Source of the DNA: Acidobacteriota bacterium
GTDB taxonomy: Bacteria; Acidobacteriota; Terriglobia; Bryobacterales; Bryobacteraceae
Length of the DNA: 64,000 bases
Direction of reading: 5' to 3'
Assembly: GCA_018268935.1 (NCBI GenBank)
Contig: JAFDVS010000077.1
Span: 107,411 to 171,410 of the forward strand
In this document: one piece after another, positions 26,680 to 34,774 of the stretch
How positions within the stretch are numbered: the stretch's first letter is position 1
Layout of the letters: each line of letters opens with the position of its first letter
Made by a program: the position numbers and the translations under genes
The notes under the pieces: model-generated
What the model was told of the DNA's origin: nothing
The model's input: the letters and a program-made list of their open reading frames with translations, nothing else
Databases searched by the model: none

Positions 26680-28058
26680 TCGCGTGTCATTCCGAGCTGC
26701 CGGATCTTTTCCTGCAAGCTCTGCCTTTCGATGCCGATTGCCGCGGCTGTGCGCGTGACGTTACCTCCATGTTCGCGCAACTTGCGGGTAAGGAATTCCA
26801 TTTCGAAGAGGCGGCGCGCTTCGCGCAGATCCTGAGTGGAGAAGTAGGGCTCGGCGGAGGTGGGCGTTGTGGCGCCGGCCATGGGCTCAAGCGCCATGTC
26901 GACATCGGGGGAACTCACTTGTGCTCCGGTACTGAAGACGAACAATCGCTCCACGACACTGCGAAGCTGGCGCACATTGCCGGGCCATTCTTCGCGGGCG
27001 AGGCGGCGGTGCGCGTCGATGGTGAATGCAGCGCCGGGCCTCTTGTACTTACGTGTGAGATCCTCCCAGAAGCGTTCTACAAGCAGGGGAATGTCCTCAC
27101 GGCGATTGCGCAGCGGTGGGAGATAGAGCACCATGCCGGCGAGGCGGTAGTAAAGGTCCTGGCGGAATTTGCCGTCTTTGATGGCCTGCTGCAGATCCTG
27201 ATTGGTGGCCGCAATGATGCGGACGTCGACTCGCGTGGAGTGGGCGGAACCGAGCCGTTCGATGGTTCCGCTTTCCGCGGCGCGGAGGATTTTCGCTTGC
27301 GTGGCCGGTGTCATGTCGCCGATCTCGTCGAGGAAGAGCGTGCCGCCGTGGGCTTGTTCGAATTTACCGGCTCGCGCTCCGGCGGCGCCTGTGAAGGCGC
27401 CTTTCTCGTAACCGAAGAGTTCGCTTTCGACCAATGATTCCGGGAGTGCAGCGCAGTTGAGGGCCACCATGCGGGCCCTGCCGCGGGTGCTACGCGAGTG
27501 TACTTCCTGGGCCAGCAGATCTTTTCCGGTGCCGCTTTCGCCAAGGATCAGGACGGGCAGGTCGGTGCGCGCCACGCGCTCGGCGGCGCGGAAGACTTCG
27601 CGCATCGCCGGGGAGTCTCCGATCATGCTGCCAAACTGGCCTTCTCCGGAGAGGCGCTCGCGCAGGTCAAGCAGTTCCTGGTGCATGGCGCGGTGTTCGA
27701 AGGCGCGGCTGACAACGAGGCGCAGTTCTTCCAGATCGTAGGGTTTCGGAAGGTAGTCGAACGCGCCGCGTTTCATGGCTTCGACGGCGATGCGCTCCGA
27801 GCCGAAAGCGGTGATCATGATGATGGCCGGCGCTTCGGGATTGTTGCCGATCTCTTCGAGTAGAACCATGCCGTCTTCGCCGGGCATGGTGTAATCGAGC
27901 AGCATGACGCCGGGCGAGTACTCGCGCAACTGCCGCCGTGCTTCTTCGACTGTGCCGGCTTCCACGATTTCGTACTGCGCGGCGAAGGCACGCCGCAATG
28001 CGAAGCGCGCGGCGGCTTCATCATCGACGATCAGCAGTGTGCGCGGCATTTGGACCAT
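26676..28058 (-). CDS. NtrC-family sigma-54-dependent response regulator
   Basis: A 460-residue protein: receiver (Asp55 in LLDYTMPG), AAA+ ATPase with Walker A GESGTGKD, the sigma-54 contact motif GAFTGA and LFLDEIGD, then a Fis-type helix-turn-helix at the C-terminus (GGNVTRTAAAIGIERQSLQ). All parts needed to activate sigma-54 promoters are intact. No cognate kinase is adjacent; the kinases at 1-3138 are 25 kb away. An internal ATG at 28049 (MPRTLLIVDDE) is an equally good start. It heads a run of closely spaced genes down to the sulfatase. Confidence 0.93.
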   Translation of the reverse strand: MVQMPRTLLIVDDEAAARFALRRAFAAQYEIVEAGTVEEARRQLREYSPGVMLLDYTMPGEDGMVLLEEIGNNPEAPAIIMITAFGSERIAVEAMKRGAFDYLPKPYDLEELRLVVSRAFEHRAMHQELLDLRERLSGEGQFGSMIGDSPAMREVFRAAERVARTDLPVLILGESGTGKDLLAQEVHSRSTRGRARMVALNCAALPESLVESELFGYEKGAFTGAAGARAGKFEQAHGGTLFLDEIGDMTPATQAKILRAAESGTIERLGSAHSTRVDVRIIAATNQDLQQAIKDGKFRQDLYYRLAGMVLYLPPLRNRREDIPLLVERFWEDLTRKYKRPGAAFTIDAHRRLAREEWPGNVRQLRSVVERLFVFSTGAQVSSPDVDMALEPMAGATTPTSAEPYFSTQDLREARRLFEMEFLTRKLREHGGNVTRTAAAIGIERQSLQEKIRQLGMTRE

Positions 28059-28063
28059 GGCAA

Positions 28064-28438
28064 TTATCGCAGACGGAAAACGTAGCGGTCAGCTACGAGG
28101 AAGTTGAAGGCATAGAGGGCGGCGATAGTGAAGAGATTTGCGGGAAGGAGTGGGAGGCCGATGGCTCCGGCGAGCGCCTTCATGCCGATGAGATTGCCGG
28201 CGATGGAGATAAGGCCGGTGGTGCACTGGAAATGAAGCAGGCGGCGGCCAGGGGCGCCGCGTTCAGCCCATGTCCACTTCCAGTGCCAGTAGAAGTTGTG
28301 AAGCACCGCTGTTTCCACTGCGATTGCGGTAGCGGCGAGGTAGTGCCATCCTGCTGTGTCACGCAGCAGCTTGAGCATGGCCAGTTGCACTACGATTCCC
28401 GCTAAGCCGACGCAGTTGAAACGGAGCCAGTGTTTCAT
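28064..28438 (-). CDS. GtrA-like membrane protein
   Basis: A 124-residue protein with four predicted membrane helices and GtrA-like features (FNCVGLAGIVVQLAMLKLL; HNFYWHWKWTWAER). GtrA proteins are thought to help flip or present polyprenyl-linked sugars for cell-surface glycosylation. The start overlaps the end of the phosphatidyltransferase gene by four bases (ATGA), so the two are co-translated and may act on the same lipid. It ends six bases from the start of the sigma-54 regulator. Confidence 0.82.
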   Translation of the reverse strand: MKHWLRFNCVGLAGIVVQLAMLKLLRDTAGWHYLAATAIAVETAVLHNFYWHWKWTWAERGAPGRRLLHFQCTTGLISIAGNLIGMKALAGAIGLPLLPANLFTIAALYAFNFLVADRYVFRLR

Positions 28439-29142
28439 CGCGCTTCGATCCTTTCCTCTTTATAGAGTGTTGCTGTGTTCCTGAGGACCGTGACGATCAA
28501 GACGATGGCCATGCACGCGATGGCGATGGCGCCTGCGACGTCAAAGAAGAGCATCCGCGGGCCGAAGATCTTTGTGTACGGCGTGAAGAACGCGACGGTG
28601 TTGCCGAGGGCTAAGAGGATCCGCATTTCCGTTGGACTGAACTTCCACCAGGAGATGCTGAATACGCCAAGCGAATGCGTGGCGAGGTAGGACTGGATTG
28701 CGAGCAGAAGATAACAGAGGAGCATGCCGATGGCGACGCGCTCACTCATGAAGCCCGAGAGGGCAAGCCCGCCGAAGAGGAAGAGGGAACTGAGTGCATC
28801 AATGATGTGATCGACGTAGTAGCCGTAGCGCGGGCGTTGCTGGTGGCGGACTCGGGCGAGCGTGCCGTCGAGGCTGTCACCGAACCAGTTGATGGCGAGC
28901 AGTAGGTTGACGATGAGGAGAGCGGCAGGCCACAGCGGCGCGACGGCATAGGCTGCGCCCGCGGCTATCATCGCGGAGAAGCCGAGGATGGTGAGGTGGT
29001 CGGCATTGATGGCAGCAGGGATACGCTTCGCCATGGCGATGAGGACTCGCTTCTCGATGCCCGCGAGGAAGCTTTCCTGCACGCGGCGGGCGTCACGGAA
29101 TTTGAGTTCCTGTGTTTCGGTGATGGGTAATGTGTTTGTCAT
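28435..29142 (-). CDS. CDP-alcohol phosphatidyltransferase family enzyme
   Basis: A 235-residue integral membrane enzyme. The full family signature D-x2-D-G-x2-A-R-x9-G-x3-D-x3-D is present (Asp89, Asp92, Gly93, Ala96, Arg97, Gly107, Asp111, Asp115), so catalysis should be intact. Such enzymes transfer a phospho-alcohol from CDP-linked donors to make phospholipids; the acceptor is not identifiable. I prefer the ATG at 29142 because AAGGA lies eight or nine bases upstream and it falls in the gap after the outer-membrane protein gene. The ATG at 29175 would overlap that gene. Confidence 0.88.
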   Translation of the reverse strand: MTNTLPITETQELKFRDARRVQESFLAGIEKRVLIAMAKRIPAAINADHLTILGFSAMIAAGAAYAVAPLWPAALLIVNLLLAINWFGDSLDGTLARVRHQQRPRYGYYVDHIIDALSSLFLFGGLALSGFMSERVAIGMLLCYLLLAIQSYLATHSLGVFSISWWKFSPTEMRILLALGNTVAFFTPYTKIFGPRMLFFDVAGAIAIACMAIVLIVTVLRNTATLYKEERIEAR

Positions 29143-29158
29143 TTCAGTAGTCCTTTGG

Positions 29159-29647
29159 TTAACGGAAGCTGACACCGAAGCGGACGGCGGGGAAGCTCAA
29201 CCCTTCGGTCACGGTGCGCTGATCGCGAAATTCCACTCGTGCGCCAATGCGGCGATGGAACCAGTAGGTGAGGCCGCCCCCTGCGTGAACGCCGCTCAGG
29301 GAGCTGCTGCGGAAGAAGAGGGAGTACCCACCGACTACGAACGGATCCCACTTGGTACCCGGCTTGCCCGCGTTGAAATGATAGGTGGCGCTCACGTTGG
29401 CCACGCCGATGACACCACGGACATACTCGTAGGGGTAGTAGGCGACGATCTCGGCTCCGGCGCCGAGTCCTTTCCAGAAGATGCCTTCGCCGCCACCACC
29501 GGTTCCACCCAAAGGCGTCGCCCAGCGGTTGTAGGCGGTACCGCCAACGGCCTGAAAGACGTAGGCCTGAGCTTTGGGGACCTGGGCCGATACCGCGCTG
29601 ACAGCGAGTGTGCCGAGGAGTGCGAGTTTCCATAATTCTTGTTTCAT
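29159..29647 (-). CDS. Small outer-membrane beta-barrel protein
   Basis: A 162-residue exported protein (signal peptide LALLGTLAVSAVSA, then QVPKAQ) with alternating strands (AGAEIVAYYPYEYVRG, VSATYHFN, GGLTYWFHRRIGARVEFRDQ) and a C-terminal FGVSFR. This fits an eight-stranded OmpA/OmpX-like barrel. The function is unknown. It is the first gene of the unit with the phosphatidyltransferase and GtrA-like genes. No clear ribosome binding site precedes the ATG. Confidence 0.78.
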   Translation of the reverse strand: MKQELWKLALLGTLAVSAVSAQVPKAQAYVFQAVGGTAYNRWATPLGGTGGGGEGIFWKGLGAGAEIVAYYPYEYVRGVIGVANVSATYHFNAGKPGTKWDPFVVGGYSLFFRSSSLSGVHAGGGLTYWFHRRIGARVEFRDQRTVTEGLSFPAVRFGVSFR

Positions 29648-29724
29648 GCGCAGTGATCAGTGCAGGAGAATGGCCATCGCTGCTGCGCGGCGAATCAGTG
29701 AGTTAGCTCCTGCAGAGACAGGTG

Positions 29725-29758
29725 GCGGTGACAGCGGTGTCAGGAAAAGCTGACACCG
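29725..29758. repeat. Tandem 9-mer overlapping a perfect 9-bp inverted repeat
   Basis: GCGGTGACA (29725-29733) is followed directly by GCGGTGTCA (29734-29742). The second copy overlaps an inverted repeat: CGGTGTCAG (29735-29743), loop GAAAAG, CTGACACCG (29750-29758). It lies midway between the divergent outer-membrane gene (start 29647) and the Tyr-rich gene (start 29842), about 85 bases from each. It could be a shared operator or a stable hairpin. Confidence 0.6.
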
Positions 29759-29827
29759 GTTTGCTGAAAGGAAGTTAATGCGATTGGGTTGCAACGCGAA
29801 TGGAGGGAATGCCGTCAAGAAGAAACA

Positions 29828-29837
29828 AAGGAGGTAA
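29828..29837 (+). promoter_or_regulatory. Strong ribosome binding site AAGGAGGTAA
   Basis: A near-perfect anti-Shine-Dalgarno complement ends four bases before the ATG at 29842. It shows that the secreted Tyr/Gly-rich protein starts there and not at the upstream in-frame ATG at 29800. Confidence 0.75.
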
Positions 29838-29841
29838 GGGT

Positions 29842-30177
29842 ATGAAGATTGGGAACATGTTTCGAAGCGCGGTTATCGCGACGCTGGCCCTGGTGGCGGT
29901 TTCTCCGTTGAGCGCGAAGGATCACGGCCGCGGGCGCTATGAGCGCTATGACAAGCACGCCTATAAGCACCGCGGGAATGCGTATCGCGGCGGGTATTAC
30001 GGGCGGCCGGCCTATTACGGACGCCCCTACTATGGGCCCGTTTACGTGGCTCCGCGACAGTGTGCGCGTCCGGTAGTGGTGTACGACCGGCCTGGTTACT
30101 ACGATCCGTATTACTACGAGCGGCCCATAGTGGTGGCCGCGCCGCCGACGTTTGGGATCAACGTTGTGATTCGTTAG
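29842..30177 (+). CDS. Secreted Tyr/Gly/Arg-rich low-complexity protein
   Basis: A 111-residue protein with a signal peptide (MFRSAVIATLALVAVSPLSA). The mature part is low complexity, rich in Tyr, Gly, Arg and Pro with repeats of the form YYGRPxYYG (GGYYGRPAYYGRPYYGP) and one Cys (RQCARP). Proteins like this are common in soil bacteria and have no assigned function; surface adhesion or Tyr cross-linking is possible. Its stop codon overlaps the stop of the convergent regulator as TTAG. Confidence 0.75.
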   Translation: MKIGNMFRSAVIATLALVAVSPLSAKDHGRGRYERYDKHAYKHRGNAYRGGYYGRPAYYGRPYYGPVYVAPRQCARPVVVYDRPGYYDPYYYERPIVVAAPPTFGINVVIR

Positions 30178-31238
30178 CGGCGGGCAGCGCAGGAGGCTCG
30201 AATGACGAGCCGGGGCTGGTAGACTTCACGGCGCGGAGGAAGAGCCGCGCCTTGCTCCATGCGCTCAAAGAGGAGTTCGGAGGCGCGGCGTCCGAGGAGA
30301 TCTTTCGGTTGATCGACGGTAGTGAGCGGAACCTGGAGATGCTCCGTGTAGTTGAGGTTGTCGAACCCCACGAGGGAGATGTCCTCGGGTACGCGCACAC
30401 CGAGTTCGTTGAGACGCTTCATCACGATGAGGGCGATGCGGTCGTTGCCGGCGAAGATGGCCGTCGGTTTGTGCTTGCGCGCGAGGAGACGGCGTAGGGG
30501 GTCGGGACCCGCTTCCAGATCCTCGAGCGGGATGCGGTATTCATCGGGAACGGCGTGGCCCGCGTCGCGCATTCCTTTGAGAAAACAATCTTCGCGTAAG
30601 GTGCTGCGTGTGCTTTCGAGCGGGCGGCAGAAGGCGATGCGGTGGTGGCCGAGTGAGAAGAGGTAGCGCAGGACTTGATCGACACCGGCCTGCTGGTCGA
30701 TGACGACGCTGTCAAACGGGGATTCCATGGGCACATTGAAGAGCAAGACAGCGGGGATGCTTTCGCGGCGTAGTGCCTCGAGGGCGGGAGGAAGTTCGCG
30801 GCTGGAGTCGTGGCCGAGGATCACACCGCTGAGGCCTTGTGTGGCGAATTGCGTGAGTTGGGCTTCACGCAGGTTGTCGCGGTAACGGTAGCAGCTTAAG
30901 AGAAGTTGGTAGCCGCGTTGGAGTGTGGTGTATTCGATGACTTCGGTGACTTCGACGTAGAAGCGGTTGGCGATGTCGGGGAGAGCGAGGGCGATGATGC
31001 GGGGTGTGGTGGGGGCTTCTTCCGTTTCGATGAGTCTGTTGCCGACGCCGGGGCGGCTTTGCAACATGCCTGCGTCGGAAAGGGCCTGGAGGGCGCGCCG
31101 TAAAGTGGGACGGGAGACATTAAACTGAGCGGCGAGCTCGCGCTCGGCCGGCAGGTAGCCGTGCGGAAAGCGGCCATGTTCGATGGCGCGCGCGATACGC
31201 GCAGCGACGTTTTCCCACTTCACCCGGGCGGAGCTCAT
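30174..31238 (-). CDS. GntR-HTH / LacI-type sugar-binding transcriptional regulator
   Basis: A 354-residue repressor-like protein of AraR-type layout. An N-terminal GntR winged helix (residues about 5-70; LPAERELAAQFNVSRPTLRRAL) is joined to a LacI/periplasmic-binding-type effector domain (IIALALPDIANRFYVEV; AIFAGNDRIALIVMKRLNELG; DISLVGFDN). The LacI-type part normally binds a sugar, and binding usually relieves repression. It is divergent from TonB receptor 2 across a 42-base gap containing a tandem 11-bp repeat, the likely operator. No Shine-Dalgarno sequence is seen before the ATG. Confidence 0.92.
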   Translation of the reverse strand: MSSARVKWENVAARIARAIEHGRFPHGYLPAERELAAQFNVSRPTLRRALQALSDAGMLQSRPGVGNRLIETEEAPTTPRIIALALPDIANRFYVEVTEVIEYTTLQRGYQLLLSCYRYRDNLREAQLTQFATQGLSGVILGHDSSRELPPALEALRRESIPAVLLFNVPMESPFDSVVIDQQAGVDQVLRYLFSLGHHRIAFCRPLESTRSTLREDCFLKGMRDAGHAVPDEYRIPLEDLEAGPDPLRRLLARKHKPTAIFAGNDRIALIVMKRLNELGVRVPEDISLVGFDNLNYTEHLQVPLTTVDQPKDLLGRRASELLFERMEQGAALPPRREVYQPRLVIRASCAARR

Positions 31239-31242
31239 TGAC

Positions 31243-31271
31243 TTGACTTTACCAGATCTTTACCAGATACT
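31243..31271 (+). promoter_or_regulatory. Promoter with tandem 11-bp operator for the receptor 2 operon
   Basis: TTGACT (31243-31248) and GATACT (31266-31271) are separated by 17 bases, a good sigma-70 arrangement. Two perfect copies of CTTTACCAGAT (31247-31257 and 31258-31268) fill the spacer and touch both hexamers, so a bound regulator would block polymerase. The 11-bp period puts both sites on one face of the helix. The predicted start of transcription (about 31278) is only three bases before the ATG at 31281, implying a leaderless or nearly leaderless message. Confidence 0.65.
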
Positions 31272-31280
31272 GACCACAAT

Positions 31281-34200
31281 ATGTCTAAGCTGACAGCTCT
31301 GTTGCTTCTGGGAATGGCGCCACTTGGGGCGCAAACCTTTACGGGATCGATTTTAGGCTACGTGCGCGATTCCACCGGCGCGGTGATGCCGAACGTGACG
31401 GTGCGTGCGCTGGAAACGTCGACCAATAGCGAGCGTTCGACGGTTTCGAATGAATCAGGGTTCTACGAGATTGTGCTGCTGCCGCCCGGGACGTACCGGG
31501 TGCAGGCGCGGCACACGGGGTTCAAGAGTTTTGCCCGCGAGGGGCTGAAACTGGATACGGGTCTGAAGATGTCGATCGATGTGACTCTGTCGCCGGGAGA
31601 TGTGAACGAGACCATTGAAGTGACGGGTGAGACACCGTTGCTGGAGACGAGTTCGTCGACGGTGGCCCAGTTGATCGACAACACGAAAGTGACACGCATT
31701 CCGTTGTCGAACCGGAACCTGCTGCAACTGATCAACCTGATTCCGGGGGTGAATGATTTCGGCGCGGGTGTCGCTCCGGCGACCTCGGGGTCTGTGGGAT
31801 TCGGACGCTGGAGTTCAAACGGCGGCCAGGTGAATTCGAACGAGTTCATGCTGGATGGGGCGACAGCGATTCTGGCAAACATGAATGCCGCTTCGATTAT
31901 TCCTACGCTGGACGCGATTGAGGAATTCAAGATTCACACCAACGCGATGGCGGCGGAGTTTGGACGCACGGGTGGCGCGGTGGTGAACGCGACGTACAAA
32001 TCAGGGACCAATGAGCTGCATGGAGTTGTGTACGATTTCTGGCGCAACCGGGCTTTGAACGCGAACAACTGGCTGAACAACCGCAATGGGCGTGGGAAGG
32101 ATTTCACGAACATCCACACGTTTGGGTATACAGTGGGCGGCCCGGTGCTGTTGCCAAAGCTGTACAACGGGAAGAACCGGACGTTTTTCTTTCACAACTA
32201 TGAAGGCTACAGGGATGTGCTGCCGACGAGGACGTTGTTGTCTGTGCCGACGGTGGCTGAGCGCGGCGGAGACTTTTCGGGAAGGAAACTCGCGAATGGC
32301 GGGTTGATCTCGATCTACGATCCGCTGTCGACAGTGGCTGTGCCGGGGCAGACGAATCGTTACACGCGCACGGCGTTTCCGGGGAACATCATTCCGGCGA
32401 ACCGGATGGACCCGGTGGGGAAGAACCTGGCGGGCTATTATCCGGATCCGAACACGGCGCCGGCGGATCCATTTACCAACGTACAGAACTTCATCGCTAC
32501 CCCTTCGGGATACAACCGGCAAACGTCGTGGAGCATCAAAGTGGACCACACGTTGACCGCAAACCAGCGACTTTTCTTCCGCTATTCGCACAGCGACCAG
32601 GGTGGTGGAGCGGCGAACCTGTTTGGAGCGAATCCAGCCTGTTCTTCGTGTCTGCGGACGCAGAATCCAGCGGGTGCGTTCTCGGCTCGCGGGGGAGGAT
32701 CGGACTTGTTCGTGTATCCGAAGAATGCGGTGGCGGGGTATACGAATGCGTTATCTCCGTCGCTGGTGTTGGATCTGCGGTATTCGCTGAACCGGCAACT
32801 GCTGAGCCGGCTGCCGCAATCGTCGGGATTCGATATTACGACATTGGGTTTTCCGAAGGCTCTGGCTGCTTCTTCGTTCTATCCGGTGTTTCCTCCGGTG
32901 AGTGTGGAGAATTTTGAAGGGCTGGGGACGAGATCAAACGGTGATCTGCTGCGCCGCGGGGACATTACGCATTCACTGCAGGGCAGTCTGACGAAGATCC
33001 GCGGAGCGCACACGATGAAATTTGGCGGGGACATCCGCAACTTCCGGTACTTCGACATTCAAGCAAACGATGTGACCCCTTCGTTCTCGTTCAACCGGAC
33101 GTGGACGCAGCAGGATCCGTTTGCGGCGAGCACGACCGCGGGATGGGGCATGGCGTCGATGTTGCTGGGGACTCCGGCCAGCGGGAATCATCGGTATCCG
33201 GGCTCAATTGCGATTCAGTATTACTACGGCGCGGCGTATTTTCAGGATGACTGGCGGGTGAATGAACGGCTGACGTTGAACATCGGTGTGCGGTGGGATA
33301 TTGAGACTCCGTTTACGGAACGCTTCAACCGTTCGAGCACTTTTGATCTGACGGTGCGGAGCGTGGCGACGGATCGCTATGCGGGGGCCATCGGCGGGTT
33401 GCAGTTCATGGGCAAGGATATTCAGTCGCGGTACCGGCAGAACGTGGACAAGAACAATTGGAATCCGCGGTTCGGGCTGGCTTACAAGCTGACGAAGGCG
33501 ACGGTGCTGCGGGCTGCTTATGGGATCTTCTTTCAACCGAACCTGATGAATGGCTACGGCGCGGTGGCGTTTGGCGCTACCGGATTCGATGGCGATACAC
33601 CATTTGTTCCTTCGGTAGATGGCGGCTTGACGCCATACCGTTTCCTGCGCGACCCCTTCCCGGATGGATACAATCTGCCGCCGGGAAGTTCGCAGGGCGC
33701 GGCGACGCTGATCGGGCAGGGCATCACGACGCAAAGGCGCGATGTGGTGTCGCCGTACAGCCAGCAGTTCAATCTTGGGGTGCAGCATGAGGTGCGGAAT
33801 TGGCTGGTGGATGTGGGCTATGTCGGTTCGCACGGGGTGAAGCAGTTTATCAACGTGCAGATGAATCAATTGCCGACGGAGTATTTCAGCCGTGGGGCGG
33901 ATTTGCGGCGGCAGGTGGCGAATCCGTTCCTCGGTTTGGTGCCACGCGGTACGTTTGCGGCGGCGACGCTGAACTCGGGGCAGTTGCTGCTGCCATACCC
34001 GCAGTTCACCGATGTGCAGAATAACAACCAAAGTTCGGGGAATATGAACTATCACTCGTTGCAGACGAAGCTGGAGCGGCGGTTCTCGAAGGGATATACG
34101 GTGCTGGCATCGTATACCTGGTCGAAGAACATCGGGGATGTCGGCGAGCGCTACTGGCAGGGCACGGGTGTGCAGAATCAATATGACCTGCGGAGCGAGC

Positions 34201-34766
34201 GCGGATTGTCGCCGATTGATATTCCACACCGCTTGACGCTGGCGTATGTTTGGGAGTTGCCGTTTGGAAAGGGCAAGACGATTGGCGGCGGCGCAGGCAA
34301 AGGTTTGAACATGTTGATTGGCGGATGGCAGATGAATGGCGTGACGACGTTCCAGAGCGGGACACCGCTGGCGATTACGAATCCGGTGAATCAGCTTGGA
34401 TTTGGCGCGGGGTCGCGGCCAGTGAATTTGGGACGCTCGGCGAAGTTGGCGGAATCGGAGCGGAATCCGGACCGGTGGTTTGACACGACTGTGTTCGCAC
34501 AGCCCGCTCCGTTCACGTTTGGGAATACGACACGGTATTCGCCGGATCTGCGCGGGCCGGGGGTCAATAGCTGGACTACCGGATTCTTCAAGGACACGCA
34601 TGTTTCGGAGCGCTTTTATGTGCAGTTCCGGGCGGAGTTCTTTAACTTGTTCAATCATCCGCTGTGGGGCGCGCCGGGGACAACGGTGGATACGCCGCTG
34701 TTCGGGCGGGTGACGAGTAAGACCGGGAATCGGACGGGGCAGTTGGGATTGAAGGTGATTTTCTAG
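31281..34766 (+). CDS. Oar-like TonB-dependent receptor 2
   Basis: A 1161-residue outer-membrane receptor: short signal peptide (MSKLTALLLLGMAPLGAQ), carboxypeptidase-regulatory-like domain (GSILGYVRDSTGAVMPNVTV; PPGTYRVQARHTGF), a plug-like region, and a long barrel ending in LGLKVIF with a terminal Phe. It is the first gene of an apparent operon with the FAD oxidoreductase and MFS genes and is divergent from a GntR/LacI regulator, so it probably imports the inducing compound or a precursor. There is no Shine-Dalgarno before the start. Codons are G-ending, in contrast to receptor 1 on the same strand. Confidence 0.93.
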   Translation: MSKLTALLLLGMAPLGAQTFTGSILGYVRDSTGAVMPNVTVRALETSTNSERSTVSNESGFYEIVLLPPGTYRVQARHTGFKSFAREGLKLDTGLKMSIDVTLSPGDVNETIEVTGETPLLETSSSTVAQLIDNTKVTRIPLSNRNLLQLINLIPGVNDFGAGVAPATSGSVGFGRWSSNGGQVNSNEFMLDGATAILANMNAASIIPTLDAIEEFKIHTNAMAAEFGRTGGAVVNATYKSGTNELHGVVYDFWRNRALNANNWLNNRNGRGKDFTNIHTFGYTVGGPVLLPKLYNGKNRTFFFHNYEGYRDVLPTRTLLSVPTVAERGGDFSGRKLANGGLISIYDPLSTVAVPGQTNRYTRTAFPGNIIPANRMDPVGKNLAGYYPDPNTAPADPFTNVQNFIATPSGYNRQTSWSIKVDHTLTANQRLFFRYSHSDQGGGAANLFGANPACSSCLRTQNPAGAFSARGGGSDLFVYPKNAVAGYTNALSPSLVLDLRYSLNRQLLSRLPQSSGFDITTLGFPKALAASSFYPVFPPVSVENFEGLGTRSNGDLLRRGDITHSLQGSLTKIRGAHTMKFGGDIRNFRYFDIQANDVTPSFSFNRTWTQQDPFAASTTAGWGMASMLLGTPASGNHRYPGSIAIQYYYGAAYFQDDWRVNERLTLNIGVRWDIETPFTERFNRSSTFDLTVRSVATDRYAGAIGGLQFMGKDIQSRYRQNVDKNNWNPRFGLAYKLTKATVLRAAYGIFFQPNLMNGYGAVAFGATGFDGDTPFVPSVDGGLTPYRFLRDPFPDGYNLPPGSSQGAATLIGQGITTQRRDVVSPYSQQFNLGVQHEVRNWLVDVGYVGSHGVKQFINVQMNQLPTEYFSRGADLRRQVANPFLGLVPRGTFAAATLNSGQLLLPYPQFTDVQNNNQSSGNMNYHSLQTKLERRFSKGYTVLASYTWSKNIGDVGERYWQGTGVQNQYDLRSERGLSPIDIPHRLTLAYVWELPFGKGKTIGGGAGKGLNMLIGGWQMNGVTTFQSGTPLAITNPVNQLGFGAGSRPVNLGRSAKLAESERNPDRWFDTTVFAQPAPFTFGNTTRYSPDLRGPGVNSWTTGFFKDTHVSERFYVQFRAEFFNLFNHPLWGAPGTTVDTPLFGRVTSKTGNRTGQLGLKVIF

Positions 34767-34774
34767 GAGCTACG

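Noticed and set aside
17000..27000. Replication origin at the skew switch
   Set aside because: No dnaA, dnaN, parAB or gidAB genes and no cluster of TTATCCACA boxes were noticed, so only the compositional change is reported.
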